Source: an uncultured Elusimicrobia bacterium (GTDB taxonomy: Bacteria; Elusimicrobiota; Elusimicrobia; UBA1565; UBA9628). From it: a stretch of DNA of 64,000 bases. Under the pieces are notes generated by a model. It saw only the letters and a program-made list of their open reading frames with translations, was not told the DNA's origin and did not search any database. Position 1 is the stretch's first letter. Each line of letters starts with the position of its first letter. Location: assembly GCA_903830945.1 (NCBI GenBank), contig CAIKVT010000058.1:169179-233178 (forward strand), read 5' to 3'. Shown piece by piece: positions 1 to 12,747 of this stretch. The position numbers and the translations under genes are program-made.

Positions 1-1
1 T

Positions 2-904
2 GGCCTGGCGATCGGGACGGTGGTCGGGCTGGTCATCGTGATCCTGGAGTTCCTGATCGCTGAGATCAGTCTCGTGACCGTCATCTCTGGAATACTCGGC
101 GCTTCCTGCGGCATCATCGTGGCCAAGATCGTGGACTATACGGTTTTCCAGATGGGCAATGAAAATCTTTATCGTCTCTGGGGCAAGTATTCGGTCTTGC
201 GCTATTTCGCCTTCGGGGCGCTGGGCATGATCATCGCCATTCGCAAGATGCCTGAGCTCGATGATCTCGACAAGGACCTGCGCAAGCTGGGCAAGCGTCG
301 GGGAGCGGACATGAAAGTGCTCGACACCAGCGCCATCATCGACGGCCGCGTGGTGGATGTCTGCGAGACGCGATTCCTGTCGGGCTCGCTTATCGTGCCG
401 CGCTTTATCCTGGCCGAGCTGCATCACCTGGCTGACTCCTCGGACGCCTTGAAGCGCGCCCGCGGCCGGCGCGGCTTGGACATACTCGCCCGCTTGCAGG
501 AGAACCCGGAAGTTCCGGTGCGCATCATCGACAAGGACGTGCCGGATATCCCGGACGTGGACGGCAAGGTCGTGCGCCTGGCTAAGGATATGGGAGCCAA
601 GGTCGTGACCACGGACTTCAACCTCAATAAGATCGCCACGCTGGAAGGGGTGGTTTGCCTCAACGTCAATGACTTGGGCACGGCCCTTAAACCAGTGGTT
701 CTGCCGGGAGAGTTCATGCCCCTTTTTGTGATGAAGGAAGGCAAGGAACGCGACCAAGGCATCGGCTACCTCGATGATGGGACCATGGTGGTGGTGGAGG
801 ACGGCCGCCGTTTCATCGGCAAACGCGTGGACGTGGGGGTGACCTCGATCTTGCAGAACCCTGCCGGCCGCATGGTTTTCGGCAAGGCCAGGGGGGAGAA
901 GTAA
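2..904 (+). CDS. Integral membrane PIN/TRAM-domain protein (YacL-like), 5' end probably outside window
   Basis: N-terminal TM segments, then PIN-like 'KVLDTSAIIDGRVVDV...VVTTDFNLNKIA' and C-terminal TRAM-like 'GIGYLDDGTMVVVEDGRRFIGKRVDV'. Frame is open to the window edge upstream of the listed GTG at 20. Confidence 0.85.
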   Translation, partial: GLAIGTVVGLVIVILEFLIAEISLVTVISGILGASCGIIVAKIVDYTVFQMGNENLYRLWGKYSVLRYFAFGALGMIIAIRKMPELDDLDKDLRKLGKRRGADMKVLDTSAIIDGRVVDVCETRFLSGSLIVPRFILAELHHLADSSDALKRARGRRGLDILARLQENPEVPVRIIDKDVPDIPDVDGKVVRLAKDMGAKVVTTDFNLNKIATLEGVVCLNVNDLGTALKPVVLPGEFMPLFVMKEGKERDQGIGYLDDGTMVVVEDGRRFIGKRVDVGVTSILQNPAGRMVFGKARGEK

Positions 905-914
905 GGGCCCGGTC

Positions 915-2069
915 GTGAAAGTCGAGGTGATCATCGTTGCCGGCGGCTCGGGCTCCCGCATGGGCAAGCCCAAGCAGTTCCTGCCTTTGGCGGGCAAGAC
1001 CGTGGTCGAATGGTCTTTGCAGGCCTTCCTCGCTGTTCCGGAGATCGAACGCGTTATCTTGGTGACGACCGCGGAGAACATCCGGGAGTATGGCCCTATG
1101 CTCGTCGGCCCGCGCGTCAAGCTCGTGGAGAGCGGTCCGATGCGCATGGGTTCGGTTCGCAACGGTTTCAAGGAAGTGTCCGAGGATGCGGAGGTCGTGG
1201 CCGTTCATGACGGTGCCCGCTCGCTAGTGACTCCTGAGATCATCCGGGCCGCGGTGGAAGAGGCCTATGATTCGGGCGCGGCCGTGCCCGCGGTGCAGGT
1301 CAAGGATACCTTGAAGAAGGTGACTAATAAGCAGATGTGGATCTCGGATACCCCGTCACGCAGCGCCTACTGGGCAGCGCAGACGCCGCAGTGCTATCGA
1401 CGCGAGGTCCTGGCGGAGGCTTTGAACCGATTCCCGGACGCCCGGACCGCGACCGACGAGAGTCAGTTGGTCGAGAAATGCGGTCAGAAGGTGCGGGTCG
1501 TGCCCTCCAGCTATGAGAATTTCAAGATCACTACACCTGAGGACTTGGTCATGGCAGAAGCGCTATTGGAACAGAGACAGGGCGGCCGGCGGCGCATGGC
1601 CGTTGGCTTCGGCTGGGACATCCACCGTCTAGTGGAGGGCCGGGAACTGTGGCTAGCTGGGGTCAAGCTGCCGGGCAAGAAGGGGCTCTTGGGCCATTCG
1701 GATGCGGATGCGGTCCTGCACGCGGTCGCCGACGCCGTACTGGGCGCCTTTGGCGGGGGGGAGATCGGCGTGCTGTTTCCTTCCGATGAGCCCAAATGGA
1801 AGGACATGGTCAGTAAGGATATTGTTGCCGAGGTCCTCAAGCGTCTTAAAGAAGCCGGCGGCAGCGTCTCCAATCTCGATGTGACCATCGTGGCAGAGGA
1901 GCCCAAGATGAAGCCGCACTATAAGGCCTTCCGCTCTTCCGTGGCCGAGGTCTTCGGCGTGCCAGTAGAGAGGGTCAGCGTGAAGGCCAAAAGTGCCGAG
2001 GGCTTGGGTGAGATCGGCAGGGGTGAGGCCATCGCCTGCCACGCCGTGGCGGCGGTGCTGCTGCGCTGA
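915..2069 (+). CDS. ispDF: Bifunctional IspD/IspF (MEP cytidylyltransferase / MECDP synthase)
   Basis: IspD motif 'IIVAGGSGSRMGKPKQFLPLAGK' and IspF motifs 'GFGWDIHRLVEGRELWLAGV', 'GHSDADAVLHAVADAVLGA' in one ORF. Confidence 0.95.
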   Translation: MKVEVIIVAGGSGSRMGKPKQFLPLAGKTVVEWSLQAFLAVPEIERVILVTTAENIREYGPMLVGPRVKLVESGPMRMGSVRNGFKEVSEDAEVVAVHDGARSLVTPEIIRAAVEEAYDSGAAVPAVQVKDTLKKVTNKQMWISDTPSRSAYWAAQTPQCYRREVLAEALNRFPDARTATDESQLVEKCGQKVRVVPSSYENFKITTPEDLVMAEALLEQRQGGRRRMAVGFGWDIHRLVEGRELWLAGVKLPGKKGLLGHSDADAVLHAVADAVLGAFGGGEIGVLFPSDEPKWKDMVSKDIVAEVLKRLKEAGGSVSNLDVTIVAEEPKMKPHYKAFRSSVAEVFGVPVERVSVKAKSAEGLGEIGRGEAIACHAVAAVLLR

Positions 2070-2151
2070 TCGGAGATTGGACCCTTTCTCGGAATCCTCA
2101 GCCTTTCAGGCTGCAGCTTCGCAGAGCCATGGCACCTTGGCCGCGCGGCGC

Positions 2152-3057
2152 TTAGAGACGCAGGCTGGCGCCCAGGGAGTAGTAGTTGCGGTCCGTCTGT
2201 CCCGTCTGGACGTAGCGCTCGTATGCGGCCGAGAGCTCGAGCATCTCCATCTGGACGGAGACTCCCGCTGAGTAAGCGTTGGAGTCGGCAGCCCCGGCCT
2301 CGAAGGTGGTGTGCGCGTAGTCGACGAAGGGCTTGATCAGGGGCAAGACGCTCATGAGGAGCTTGACGTTGGTGCTGGTGTTTGGGAAGCCTTGGACGAC
2401 TTGGGAGAGGCCGATGATGTTTTCGACCCGAGGCGCGCGCATGTTGAGTCCGTCCGGCTTGTGGTCGTAAAGCGACTTGGTGATATCGACGCTGATCAGG
2501 TTCTTGAGGATCGAAACGCCGGCCGATCCGGTCAGGTCGGTCTGGCCGAGACGGGCGGCTGAGCCCAGCATCTGGTTCCCGGAGCCGAGGTGGTCGCGGT
2601 GGTTTGTGTACATCGCCGAGGCTCCCACGTCGATGCGGGCCAGGCCCGCGCCTTGCGCCGGACCGCCGGCCTGCTCGCGACCGCCGATGCGCTCTCGGGC
2701 GCCTTCTCCGGTCGGGGTGAGGCTGAGCGCGACGTCGGCTCCGGCGAACTGGTTGTTGTAGCCGTTGACCGAAGGCGTAACGCCGCCCGTGACGCCCAGG
2801 CCGAAGAGCTTGGTGTCGTAGCCGGCGCGCAGCGAGTAGGTGTTGAAGGTTCCGCTGGAAACATTCGAATGGTAGGAGTTGAACATCGGCTTGATGCTGA
2901 AGTCGCCCAGTCCTACTTGGCCGGAGGCGTTGATGCCGTTGTAGTCATGGTTGCCCGTCGTCTCTTTGGCTCCGGCGTTGAGCCAGAACGCTGACGCCTG
3001 GCCCGCCCAGAGAAGAGCGACCGTCGCTACTGCCGCCGTCCGCATCAGCTTCATCAT
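2152..3057 (-). CDS. Putative outer-membrane beta-barrel protein with signal peptide
   Basis: N-terminal signal 'MRTAAVATVALLWAGQASAF', alternating amphipathic strands, C-terminal 'NYYSLGASLRL'. Confidence 0.6.
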   Translation of the reverse strand: MMKLMRTAAVATVALLWAGQASAFWLNAGAKETTGNHDYNGINASGQVGLGDFSIKPMFNSYHSNVSSGTFNTYSLRAGYDTKLFGLGVTGGVTPSVNGYNNQFAGADVALSLTPTGEGARERIGGREQAGGPAQGAGLARIDVGASAMYTNHRDHLGSGNQMLGSAARLGQTDLTGSAGVSILKNLISVDITKSLYDHKPDGLNMRAPRVENIIGLSQVVQGFPNTSTNVKLLMSVLPLIKPFVDYAHTTFEAGAADSNAYSAGVSVQMEMLELSAAYERYVQTGQTDRNYYSLGASLRL

Positions 3058-3107
3058 AGGAACCCCCTTGAGGAATCAAGATTCTATAACAGGCGCCCGT
3101 GGGTTGT

Positions 3108-4202
3108 CTATCGATTCCCCTGTTCATAGATCCGCGGCAGGTGAAGGCTGGCCGCTGTGCGGCGCACCGGCAGGACTACGACATCTCCCACCGCGGCGCG
3201 CGGCGCGGCCGTGACATCTACCAGGACATGTGAGATGCCGCAGCGTCCGATGAAGGGCGCCTTCACTTTTCCGATCATGCCCCAATATTGGAATCCTGAG
3301 CCGAAGCTGATGAGCCGCTCCGCCGGCTCCATGGTCAGGCCGTCGGCGTAGCCCACGGGCAAAGTCGCCACGCGCATGGTGCGCGCGGCGACGTACTCGC
3401 TGGCGTAGCCGATGGATCGTCCCTTGACCACCCGGCGCAGGGCGATGATCCGGGCACAGAACCGCCAGGGGCTCTTGAGCGGCGCGAGCTTGGCCGTGGA
3501 GGGATTGATCCCGTAGAGGAGGTTCCCCACGCGCGCCATGTCCATCTGCCAATGCGGGAAGTCCATGAGCACCGAGCTGTTGGCCGCGTGGCAGACCAGG
3601 CTCGGATGCTCGCGCTTCAAGCGCTGGGCCAGGCGCCAGAAGGCGCGCAGCTTGTCCTCGGCCTCGACGGCATTTTTGCCGGGCATGTAGTCGATGTGGG
3701 TGGAGACGCCGGCCAGGCGCAGTCGTCGTCGGCGCAGGCCTTTAAGGAATTCGGGGAGGTCTTTGGGGAGGATGCCCCAGCGGCCTAGGCCGAAGTCCAG
3801 GTCAAGGTGGACGGCCAGGCCACGGGGACCGGAGGCCGCACTTAGGGCCGCGGCCTGCTGGAGGTCGTCGATAGTGGGAACCAGCCCCAGGTGGGCCGTC
3901 TCGCGCGCCGTTTCCGGCAGGATCGGAGAGAGCAGGTGTATGGGCGCTTTGACTCCGCCTCGGCGCAGGCTGCGGGCCTCGTCCACGGTGAGGACTCCGA
4001 GGCTCGCCGCGCCGGCGGCCAGGGCGGCTTGTGCTACGGGCACGGCGCCGTGGCCGTAGGCGTCGGCTTTGACCACGGCCATGAGGCGGGTCGTTGGCTT
4101 CAGGCGCGAAAGGACCCAGCGCGTGTTGGCGCGGACGGCGCCGAGGTCGATCTCGACCCATTTCAGCATGCGGCGATTATAGCTTTTTGTTAGAATTCGC
4201 AC
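3108..4202 (-). CDS. alr: Alanine racemase
   Basis: 'WVEIDLGAVRANTRWV...AVVKADAYGHGAVPVAQAAL' PLP-lysine motif; 'LPVGYADGL'. Confidence 0.93.
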   Translation of the reverse strand: MRILTKSYNRRMLKWVEIDLGAVRANTRWVLSRLKPTTRLMAVVKADAYGHGAVPVAQAALAAGAASLGVLTVDEARSLRRGGVKAPIHLLSPILPETARETAHLGLVPTIDDLQQAAALSAASGPRGLAVHLDLDFGLGRWGILPKDLPEFLKGLRRRRLRLAGVSTHIDYMPGKNAVEAEDKLRAFWRLAQRLKREHPSLVCHAANSSVLMDFPHWQMDMARVGNLLYGINPSTAKLAPLKSPWRFCARIIALRRVVKGRSIGYASEYVAARTMRVATLPVGYADGLTMEPAERLISFGSGFQYWGMIGKVKAPFIGRCGISHVLVDVTAAPRAAVGDVVVLPVRRTAASLHLPRIYEQGNR

Positions 4203-4204
4203 TG

Positions 4205-7309
<3,105 letters not shown>

Positions 7310-7313
7310 GCCC

Positions 7314-8129
7314 GTGAGGCGGATCCTTTTTCTCCTAACCTTGGGAGTGTTGTCGGCGGGTTGCCGGAATCGAGACGCCATGGTGGCCAAGGTGGGGCCC
7401 TTTAAGATCACAGAGTCCGAGTTCCAGCGCAAGCTTGCGGAGGTCGCGCAGGGCTACCAGAACTACGTGGCCACACCCAACGGGCGTCGGCAGTTCCTCG
7501 ACATCCTCATCCGCGAGAAGCTTGTCCTGGCCGCGGCCCAGAATTCGGATGTGTCCAGGTCCGTCGATTTCCGGGTGCAATTGGACCGACTCAAGGCTGA
7601 CGAGGAGGAGCGTTTGCGCGAGGGCCGCGACTACCTGCTTACACGCATGTGGCTCGACAATCTTCGCGGCAACGGGACGCTTAAGACCAGCGAGGATGAT
7701 ATCCGGGACTACCATCGACACTACCCCCTGGAGATCGAGGTCCGCCACATCCTCTGTGCCTCGCCGGTCGAGGCCGAGGAATTGGCCAAGAAGGCGCGGG
7801 GCGGGGCCAGCCTGACGGCGTTGGCCCGGGGCCACTCGCTCGACGCGGCCACCGCCGTGGACGGGGGGCGCATGCCCCCGGCCATCTACGGTGAGATCAT
7901 CCCGGAGTTGGAAGATATCGTCTTCAAGATGAAGGTCGGAGAGATCGCCGGACCCATCAAGAGCAAGTTCGGCTACCATGTGATCAAGAAGGAGTCCGAG
8001 CATAGGGTGGATTTTGGCCAGGCGCGCGACCGTATCGCCAAGATCATGGAGAAGCAGAAACTCGACCGCTACTTGCAGTCGATCCAAGATAAATTCCCCG
8101 TGGAGGTCGTCGATGAACAGTTCAAGTAA
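7314..8129 (+). CDS. Lipoprotein-type PpiC/parvulin peptidyl-prolyl isomerase
   Basis: Lipobox-like 'LLTLGVLSAGC'; parvulin 'EIEVRHILCASPVEAEELAKKA...GEIAGPIKSKFGYHVIK'. Confidence 0.85.
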   Translation: MRRILFLLTLGVLSAGCRNRDAMVAKVGPFKITESEFQRKLAEVAQGYQNYVATPNGRRQFLDILIREKLVLAAAQNSDVSRSVDFRVQLDRLKADEEERLREGRDYLLTRMWLDNLRGNGTLKTSEDDIRDYHRHYPLEIEVRHILCASPVEAEELAKKARGGASLTALARGHSLDAATAVDGGRMPPAIYGEIIPELEDIVFKMKVGEIAGPIKSKFGYHVIKKESEHRVDFGQARDRIAKIMEKQKLDRYLQSIQDKFPVEVVDEQFK

Positions 8130-9213
8130 GGCTCTTTGCGTCGTCCTGATGGGGCTGGCCGCGGCGGCGTCCGGCAAGGTTTTGGAGGACACGGTCGCCG
8201 TGGTCAACGGCACGGCCATACTCCTCTCGGACTACCAGAAGGAAATCGATGAGGTGATGGACTATTGGCGCAAGACCATGCCCGCGGCCGCTGCGGACCC
8301 GGCGCATGTGCGCAAACTGCGGGAGACGACCTTGGAACAGCTCGTGGACCGAGAGGTTCTTTTCCAGGAGGGCACCAAGCTCAAGGTCAAGGTGCGCGAG
8401 CGCGACGTCGACAACGGCGTGGCCGAGGTCAAGGACCGCTTCTCCAAGGACGACGAGGGCAACCCGGTCGGCGAGGTCGATGCCGAGGCCGCTTTTGCCA
8501 GGAAGCTCAAGACCATGGGTCTGACCTATGAGCAGTTCCGCGACCGGCTCTCCAAGCAGATCATGGCGCGCAAGGTCGTCGAGGAAGCGGTTAAGGCCAG
8601 GGTTCAGCCGCCTGCCGACAAGGAAGTTAAGGGCTATTTCGATCGGCTCAGGACTTTCATGGTGAGCGGCGCGACCGAGCCGCCTAAGGGCATGACCGAT
8701 GAGGAGGGCCAGGCGTTCATCGAGATCTCCGGTCAGGTCAAGGCCATGACCTCGGAGCGGGTCAGGGTCTCTCGCATCCTGTTCCGTTGCTCGCCCGCCA
8801 ATTCCTCGCGGGAGAAGAGGCGCGCCCTGGCCGTAGCCCAAGAGACGCGCCGGCGCCTGCTTGACGGGACTTCTAATTTTGCGTTGGTGGCCAAAGAGGC
8901 GTCCGAGGAGGCGGAGTACGCGGCTCGCGGCGGCGACATCGGGTTCCTGATCCGCGGCGTGGCGCCGCCGGACTTCGAGAAGGCCGCTTTTTCATTGCCG
9001 GTGGGCGAGATCAGCCAGCCTATCGAGACCGAGGTCGGCTATTTCATCATCCGAGTCCAAGAGAAGCGCGCGGCTGAGGACCCGGATTTTGAGAAGTTCA
9101 AGGACGAGCTTTCCAAGGCGATGATGAACATGGCCTACCAGCGGGAACTGGAGTCCTACGTCAAATCCCTTAAGGCCCAGGCCGTCATTGCAAGGAACCT
9201 TCCGCCGCTTTAG
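8113..9213 (+). CDS. SurA/PpiC-type peptidyl-prolyl isomerase with signal peptide
   Basis: ATG at 8113 in frame; signal peptide 'ALCVVLMGLAAAASG'; SurA_N and rotamase 'RVSRILFRCSPANS...VGEISQPIETEVGYFIIRV'. Confidence 0.85.
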   Translation: MNSSSKALCVVLMGLAAAASGKVLEDTVAVVNGTAILLSDYQKEIDEVMDYWRKTMPAAAADPAHVRKLRETTLEQLVDREVLFQEGTKLKVKVRERDVDNGVAEVKDRFSKDDEGNPVGEVDAEAAFARKLKTMGLTYEQFRDRLSKQIMARKVVEEAVKARVQPPADKEVKGYFDRLRTFMVSGATEPPKGMTDEEGQAFIEISGQVKAMTSERVRVSRILFRCSPANSSREKRRALAVAQETRRRLLDGTSNFALVAKEASEEAEYAARGGDIGFLIRGVAPPDFEKAAFSLPVGEISQPIETEVGYFIIRVQEKRAAEDPDFEKFKDELSKAMMNMAYQRELESYVKSLKAQAVIARNLPPL

Positions 9214-10168
9214 TTGGCGGCCGTGCTCCTTGCGGCCTAAGCCGGTCATCGCATTTACCAGCGGTGATCCCTCCGGCATCGGGCCGGAGGCGGTGCTGGC
9301 GGCGTTGCGACGCGGCCGACTCTTGAGATTGTGCCGGCCGCTCATGATCGGAGAGACCTCGGTCTGGCATCGCGCGGGGTGGCGGCCCGGAGCCATCCCG
9401 GTATGGGATACGGGCCTGGGGATGGATCCTCCTTGCTATGGACGGGTCACCAAGGCCGGTGGGGCCATGTCCTTTGCCGCGGTGGCGGCGGCGGTGAGGC
9501 TGGCCGCGCGGGGGCTGGTGGACGCCATAGTGACCGCGCCTATTTCCAAGGAAGCCTGGAGCTTGGCCGGGGTTTCCGATCGCGACCATACAGAGTACCT
9601 GAGATCCGTGACCGGGGTCGACGCTCAGATGATCTTGGCCGCGCCCCAGCGGGGATTATGGTGCGTGCTGGTGACCAGGCACGTGTCGCTGGCGCGCGCC
9701 TGCGGGGCTCTGAGTTCGACCGGGGTGCTGGTTGCGGCGCGGGCTCTGGATCGGGCATTAAGACAGGTTGGGTCTCGGCGTCCTCGTCTGGTGCTATGCG
9801 GTTTGAATCCCCATGCGGGCGAAAGCGGCCTGCTGGGGAGCGAGGAGCGCAGGGTCTTGGTCCCGGCGGTGCGTCGGGCCCGGCGAGCTGGATTGGCTTT
9901 GTCGGGTCCGCTGCCTGCGGACGCGGCCTGGAGACTTCACGCAGAGGGCGGCTGCGACGGCTTAGTCTGTCTCTATCATGACCAGGCGATGATCGGGCTT
10001 AAGGCCGTCGCGGGCCTAGGCGTGGTTAACTGGACCGCGGGCCTGCCCTTCGTGCGTGTCTCGCCCGGACATGGCACCGCGTTCGACGCGGCTGGCCAGG
10101 GCCGGGCAGATCCCGAGGCGACCATCGTCGCGACGCGGCTCGCCGTGCGCCTTGCTTGTTCCGCGTAG
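9188..10168 (+). CDS. pdxA: 4-hydroxythreonine-4-phosphate dehydrogenase
   Basis: 'IAFTSGDPSGIGPEAVLAAL', 'TAPISKEAW', 'DHTEYL', 'VCLYHDQAMIGLKAV', 'PFVRVSPGHGTAFD'. Confidence 0.92.
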   Translation: MQGTFRRFSWRPCSLRPKPVIAFTSGDPSGIGPEAVLAALRRGRLLRLCRPLMIGETSVWHRAGWRPGAIPVWDTGLGMDPPCYGRVTKAGGAMSFAAVAAAVRLAARGLVDAIVTAPISKEAWSLAGVSDRDHTEYLRSVTGVDAQMILAAPQRGLWCVLVTRHVSLARACGALSSTGVLVAARALDRALRQVGSRRPRLVLCGLNPHAGESGLLGSEERRVLVPAVRRARRAGLALSGPLPADAAWRLHAEGGCDGLVCLYHDQAMIGLKAVAGLGVVNWTAGLPFVRVSPGHGTAFDAAGQGRADPEATIVATRLAVRLACSA

Positions 10169-10194
10169 CCGATATATAAGAGATAATATATCGG
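10169..10194. promoter_or_regulatory. Candidate ModE-type operator, CCGATATAT-N8-ATATATCGG (perfect 9-bp arms)
   Basis: Perfect palindrome read directly; ends 3 nt before the ATG at 10198; contains a -10-like GATAAT; same architecture as 12688-12711. Confidence 0.7.
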
Positions 10195-10197
10195 TTA

Positions 10198-11003
10198 TGG
10201 CTGGCGCCATCCTAGGCGAGACCCTCGGTCGTCTGCGCGCACTCCACGGCAACGCGTTCGCCCGCCTGCGCGTCGAGCGGGCGGTGGTCGGGGTCGTCTT
10301 CTCCGGTGTCCAGCTTTCCGACGGCCACGGCGGTATCGCGGGCACGCCGCGCACGGACGCCTGCCACATGACGAAAGTGCGGCCGGACTCTCCCCCCGGA
10401 GACATTCGCGGCATCCCCGTTCTTTCGCTGCTTGAGCCCTTCCCGGAGGAGCCGTTCAGGCGCTGTCTGGCGGTGGCGGCCATGAACGCCCTGTCAGCAC
10501 CCTGGCTGGTTAACAGCGGATACCACGCCGTCTTCGACCGGGACGCCCTCGATCTCTCGGGCATCCGGCCCGGCATGAGCGTCACGCTCGTCGGCGCTTT
10601 CCATTCCTATATCGACCGCCTCAAGTCCGCAGGCCTGGCGAGGCTCAGGGTTCTGGAGCTCAGAGAGTCGGCGCTGCGCGAATGTGACTTGCCGTTCTAC
10701 GTCCCTGCCGAGCGGGCGGCGGAGGTCATCCCTGAGTCGGATCTGCTCATCGTCACGGGATTGACGCTTGCCAATGGCACTTTGGAGGGCCTGTTGAGCC
10801 TTATCCGAGCCGGCGCTTCCGCGGTCGTGGTCGGACCTTCCGGGAGCATCCTTCCGGACGCGCTGTTTTGCAGGAAGGTCCGGATGGCCAGCGGTTGCGT
10901 GTTGACCGACGCGGACCAAGCGCTGGACCTCCTGTCGCAGGGCGCCAGCGCGCGGCATCTTTATGGCAAGTGCGCCCGCAAGGTCAATCTTTCACCGCCA
11001 TGA
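10198..11003 (+). CDS. DUF4213/DUF364 putative heavy-metal chelation protein
   Basis: 'ERAVVGVVFSGVQLSDGHGGIAGTPR' (DUF4213-like) and 'RCLAVAAMNALSAPW...SDLLIVTGLTLANGTLEGLL' (DUF364-like). Confidence 0.75.
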
Positions 11004-12634
11004 CCAGGCCCCAAGACGCAGGGCTCTGGCGCAAGGCCGCGGTCCTGGGCAGCCTCTGGGCCGCTTCAGAGATCGTGCTGGGGAGCTTTATCCATAATGC
11101 CCGGATACCATTGGGCGGCCAGATCCTCACAGGCGTCGGAATCGCGATGCTCGTGGCTGGACATGTTTTATGGCCTGAACGCGGACTCATCTGGAGGGCG
11201 GGACTCATATGCGCCGCAATGAAGTCCGTGTCACCGAGCGCGGTCATCCTGGGACCTATGATCGCGATCTCCATGGAGGGGTTCCTTCTTGAAGCCGGTG
11301 TCCTCCTCGCCGGCGTCAATCCCGTGGGGTATGTCCTGGGCGGCGGCTTGGCCATGTCCTGGGCCCTGTTCCACAAGATAGGCAACATCTTCCTGTTCTA
11401 CGGTCCGGTCACCTGGGCGCTTTATTCCAGGAGCATCGAGCACCTGTGTTCATGGTTAGGCCATCCGTCGGGCAGTCCCTGGACGCCGCTTTTTGTCCTC
11501 TGGGCTGCGCATTTTCTGGGCGGGGGAGCAGTCGCAGCCATCGGCTGGCGCGTCGGTCTACGGAGCGCCGGCGCAGGACCCGCTTTTGCAGCCATGACCT
11601 CGCCAAGGACGCCCCTGTCGCGCCGGGGCCGAACTGTCCGCACTTACTCTCTGACCGCCCTCATTTTTCATGTCCTATTCGTCATAGCCGCTATGAGTGT
11701 CGTAAACACCGCGCCCCTGTGGGCATGCGTCTGTCTGGCAGCTCTCTATGCATGTCTCTGCGTCGCGGGTTATGCGCGCGCGCGGGCGATCATGATCCAT
11801 GTCGGCCTGTGGATCGGAATATTCGTCGTCGCAGCCCTGGCCGGCCTGCTGATGGGCCGATGGGATCCGGGAATACGCATGGGGCTTCGTGCTGTCATGC
11901 TCACATTGGGTTTCTCATGCATCGGGGAGGAATTGTGCAATCCGCTCCTGGTCGCCTGGATGGAGCGCCGTGGCGGAGGCGTTTTCTTTCGCGCTCTGGA
12001 ACAGGCGTTCGAGACCCTTCCCGAAGTCATGGCGGGCCTTCCCTCGGCGCCGGTATTCCTGAAAAATCCCGCAGCCACGCTCAGGGATGCCGTCGCCCGC
12101 GCGCCTACCCTGCTGGAAGGCTTGTCTAGGGGACGCGTGAGCATCATCACCGGTGAGCAGGGTGCAGGAAAATCCTCGAACGTCTCCCGCTTGGCCGATG
12201 ACATCCGACGCGCGGGATCGTCTATCGGCGGGATCCATGCGCCGGGCCTATGGGACGATGGACGGCGTGAAGGTTTCGACATCGTGGACTTGCGCACGGG
12301 AGATCGTCGGCTGCTCTGCCGGCGGCGAGGCCCCGACGACTGGTTAGTTATGGGGCCATTCCGATTTTCTCCTGAAGGGCTTCGCTTTGGCCGGCAGGCG
12401 TTGTCTGACGCTCAAAAACATAACGTGGATGTCCTGTTTGTGGATGAGGTGGGCTATCTGGAACTCCAAGGCCGAGGCTGGGCGGAAGAGCTCGATGTCT
12501 TGGTCCGTGAACGTCGCAAGCCTATGGTTTGGGTGGTCCGGAGCTGTCTGGTGGATGAGATCAAAAAGAGATGGGGCCTGGCGGATGCGCCGGTCTGTGA
12601 AGCCGGGCAGGTGCGAATGGACGCAATCTTGTAG
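11000..12634 (+). CDS. Polytopic membrane protein (ECF S/T-component-like) fused to a THEP1-like P-loop NTPase
   Basis: About 370 aa of TM segments followed by 'VSIITGEQGAGKSSNVSRLADDIR' (Walker A) and 'NVDVLFVDEVGYLELQGRGW' (THEP1-like Walker B). Start overlaps previous stop (ATGA). Confidence 0.7.
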   Translation: MTRPQDAGLWRKAAVLGSLWAASEIVLGSFIHNARIPLGGQILTGVGIAMLVAGHVLWPERGLIWRAGLICAAMKSVSPSAVILGPMIAISMEGFLLEAGVLLAGVNPVGYVLGGGLAMSWALFHKIGNIFLFYGPVTWALYSRSIEHLCSWLGHPSGSPWTPLFVLWAAHFLGGGAVAAIGWRVGLRSAGAGPAFAAMTSPRTPLSRRGRTVRTYSLTALIFHVLFVIAAMSVVNTAPLWACVCLAALYACLCVAGYARARAIMIHVGLWIGIFVVAALAGLLMGRWDPGIRMGLRAVMLTLGFSCIGEELCNPLLVAWMERRGGGVFFRALEQAFETLPEVMAGLPSAPVFLKNPAATLRDAVARAPTLLEGLSRGRVSIITGEQGAGKSSNVSRLADDIRRAGSSIGGIHAPGLWDDGRREGFDIVDLRTGDRRLLCRRRGPDDWLVMGPFRFSPEGLRFGRQALSDAQKHNVDVLFVDEVGYLELQGRGWAEELDVLVRERRKPMVWVVRSCLVDEIKKRWGLADAPVCEAGQVRMDAIL

Positions 12635-12687
12635 CCGCGCTGTGGACCACGCGCGCTGATCTTCCGACGAGGACGTTTGCCCTATCC

Positions 12688-12711
12688 CGATATATATGCA
12701 AATATATATCG
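12688..12711. promoter_or_regulatory. Candidate ModE-type operator, CGATATAT-N8-ATATATCG
   Basis: Perfect palindrome upstream of the TonB-receptor gene; same arms and spacer length as 10170-10193. Confidence 0.7.
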
Positions 12712-12747
12712 CTATCGCCAGCCACGCAGTCAAAGAGGGGAATCTGC

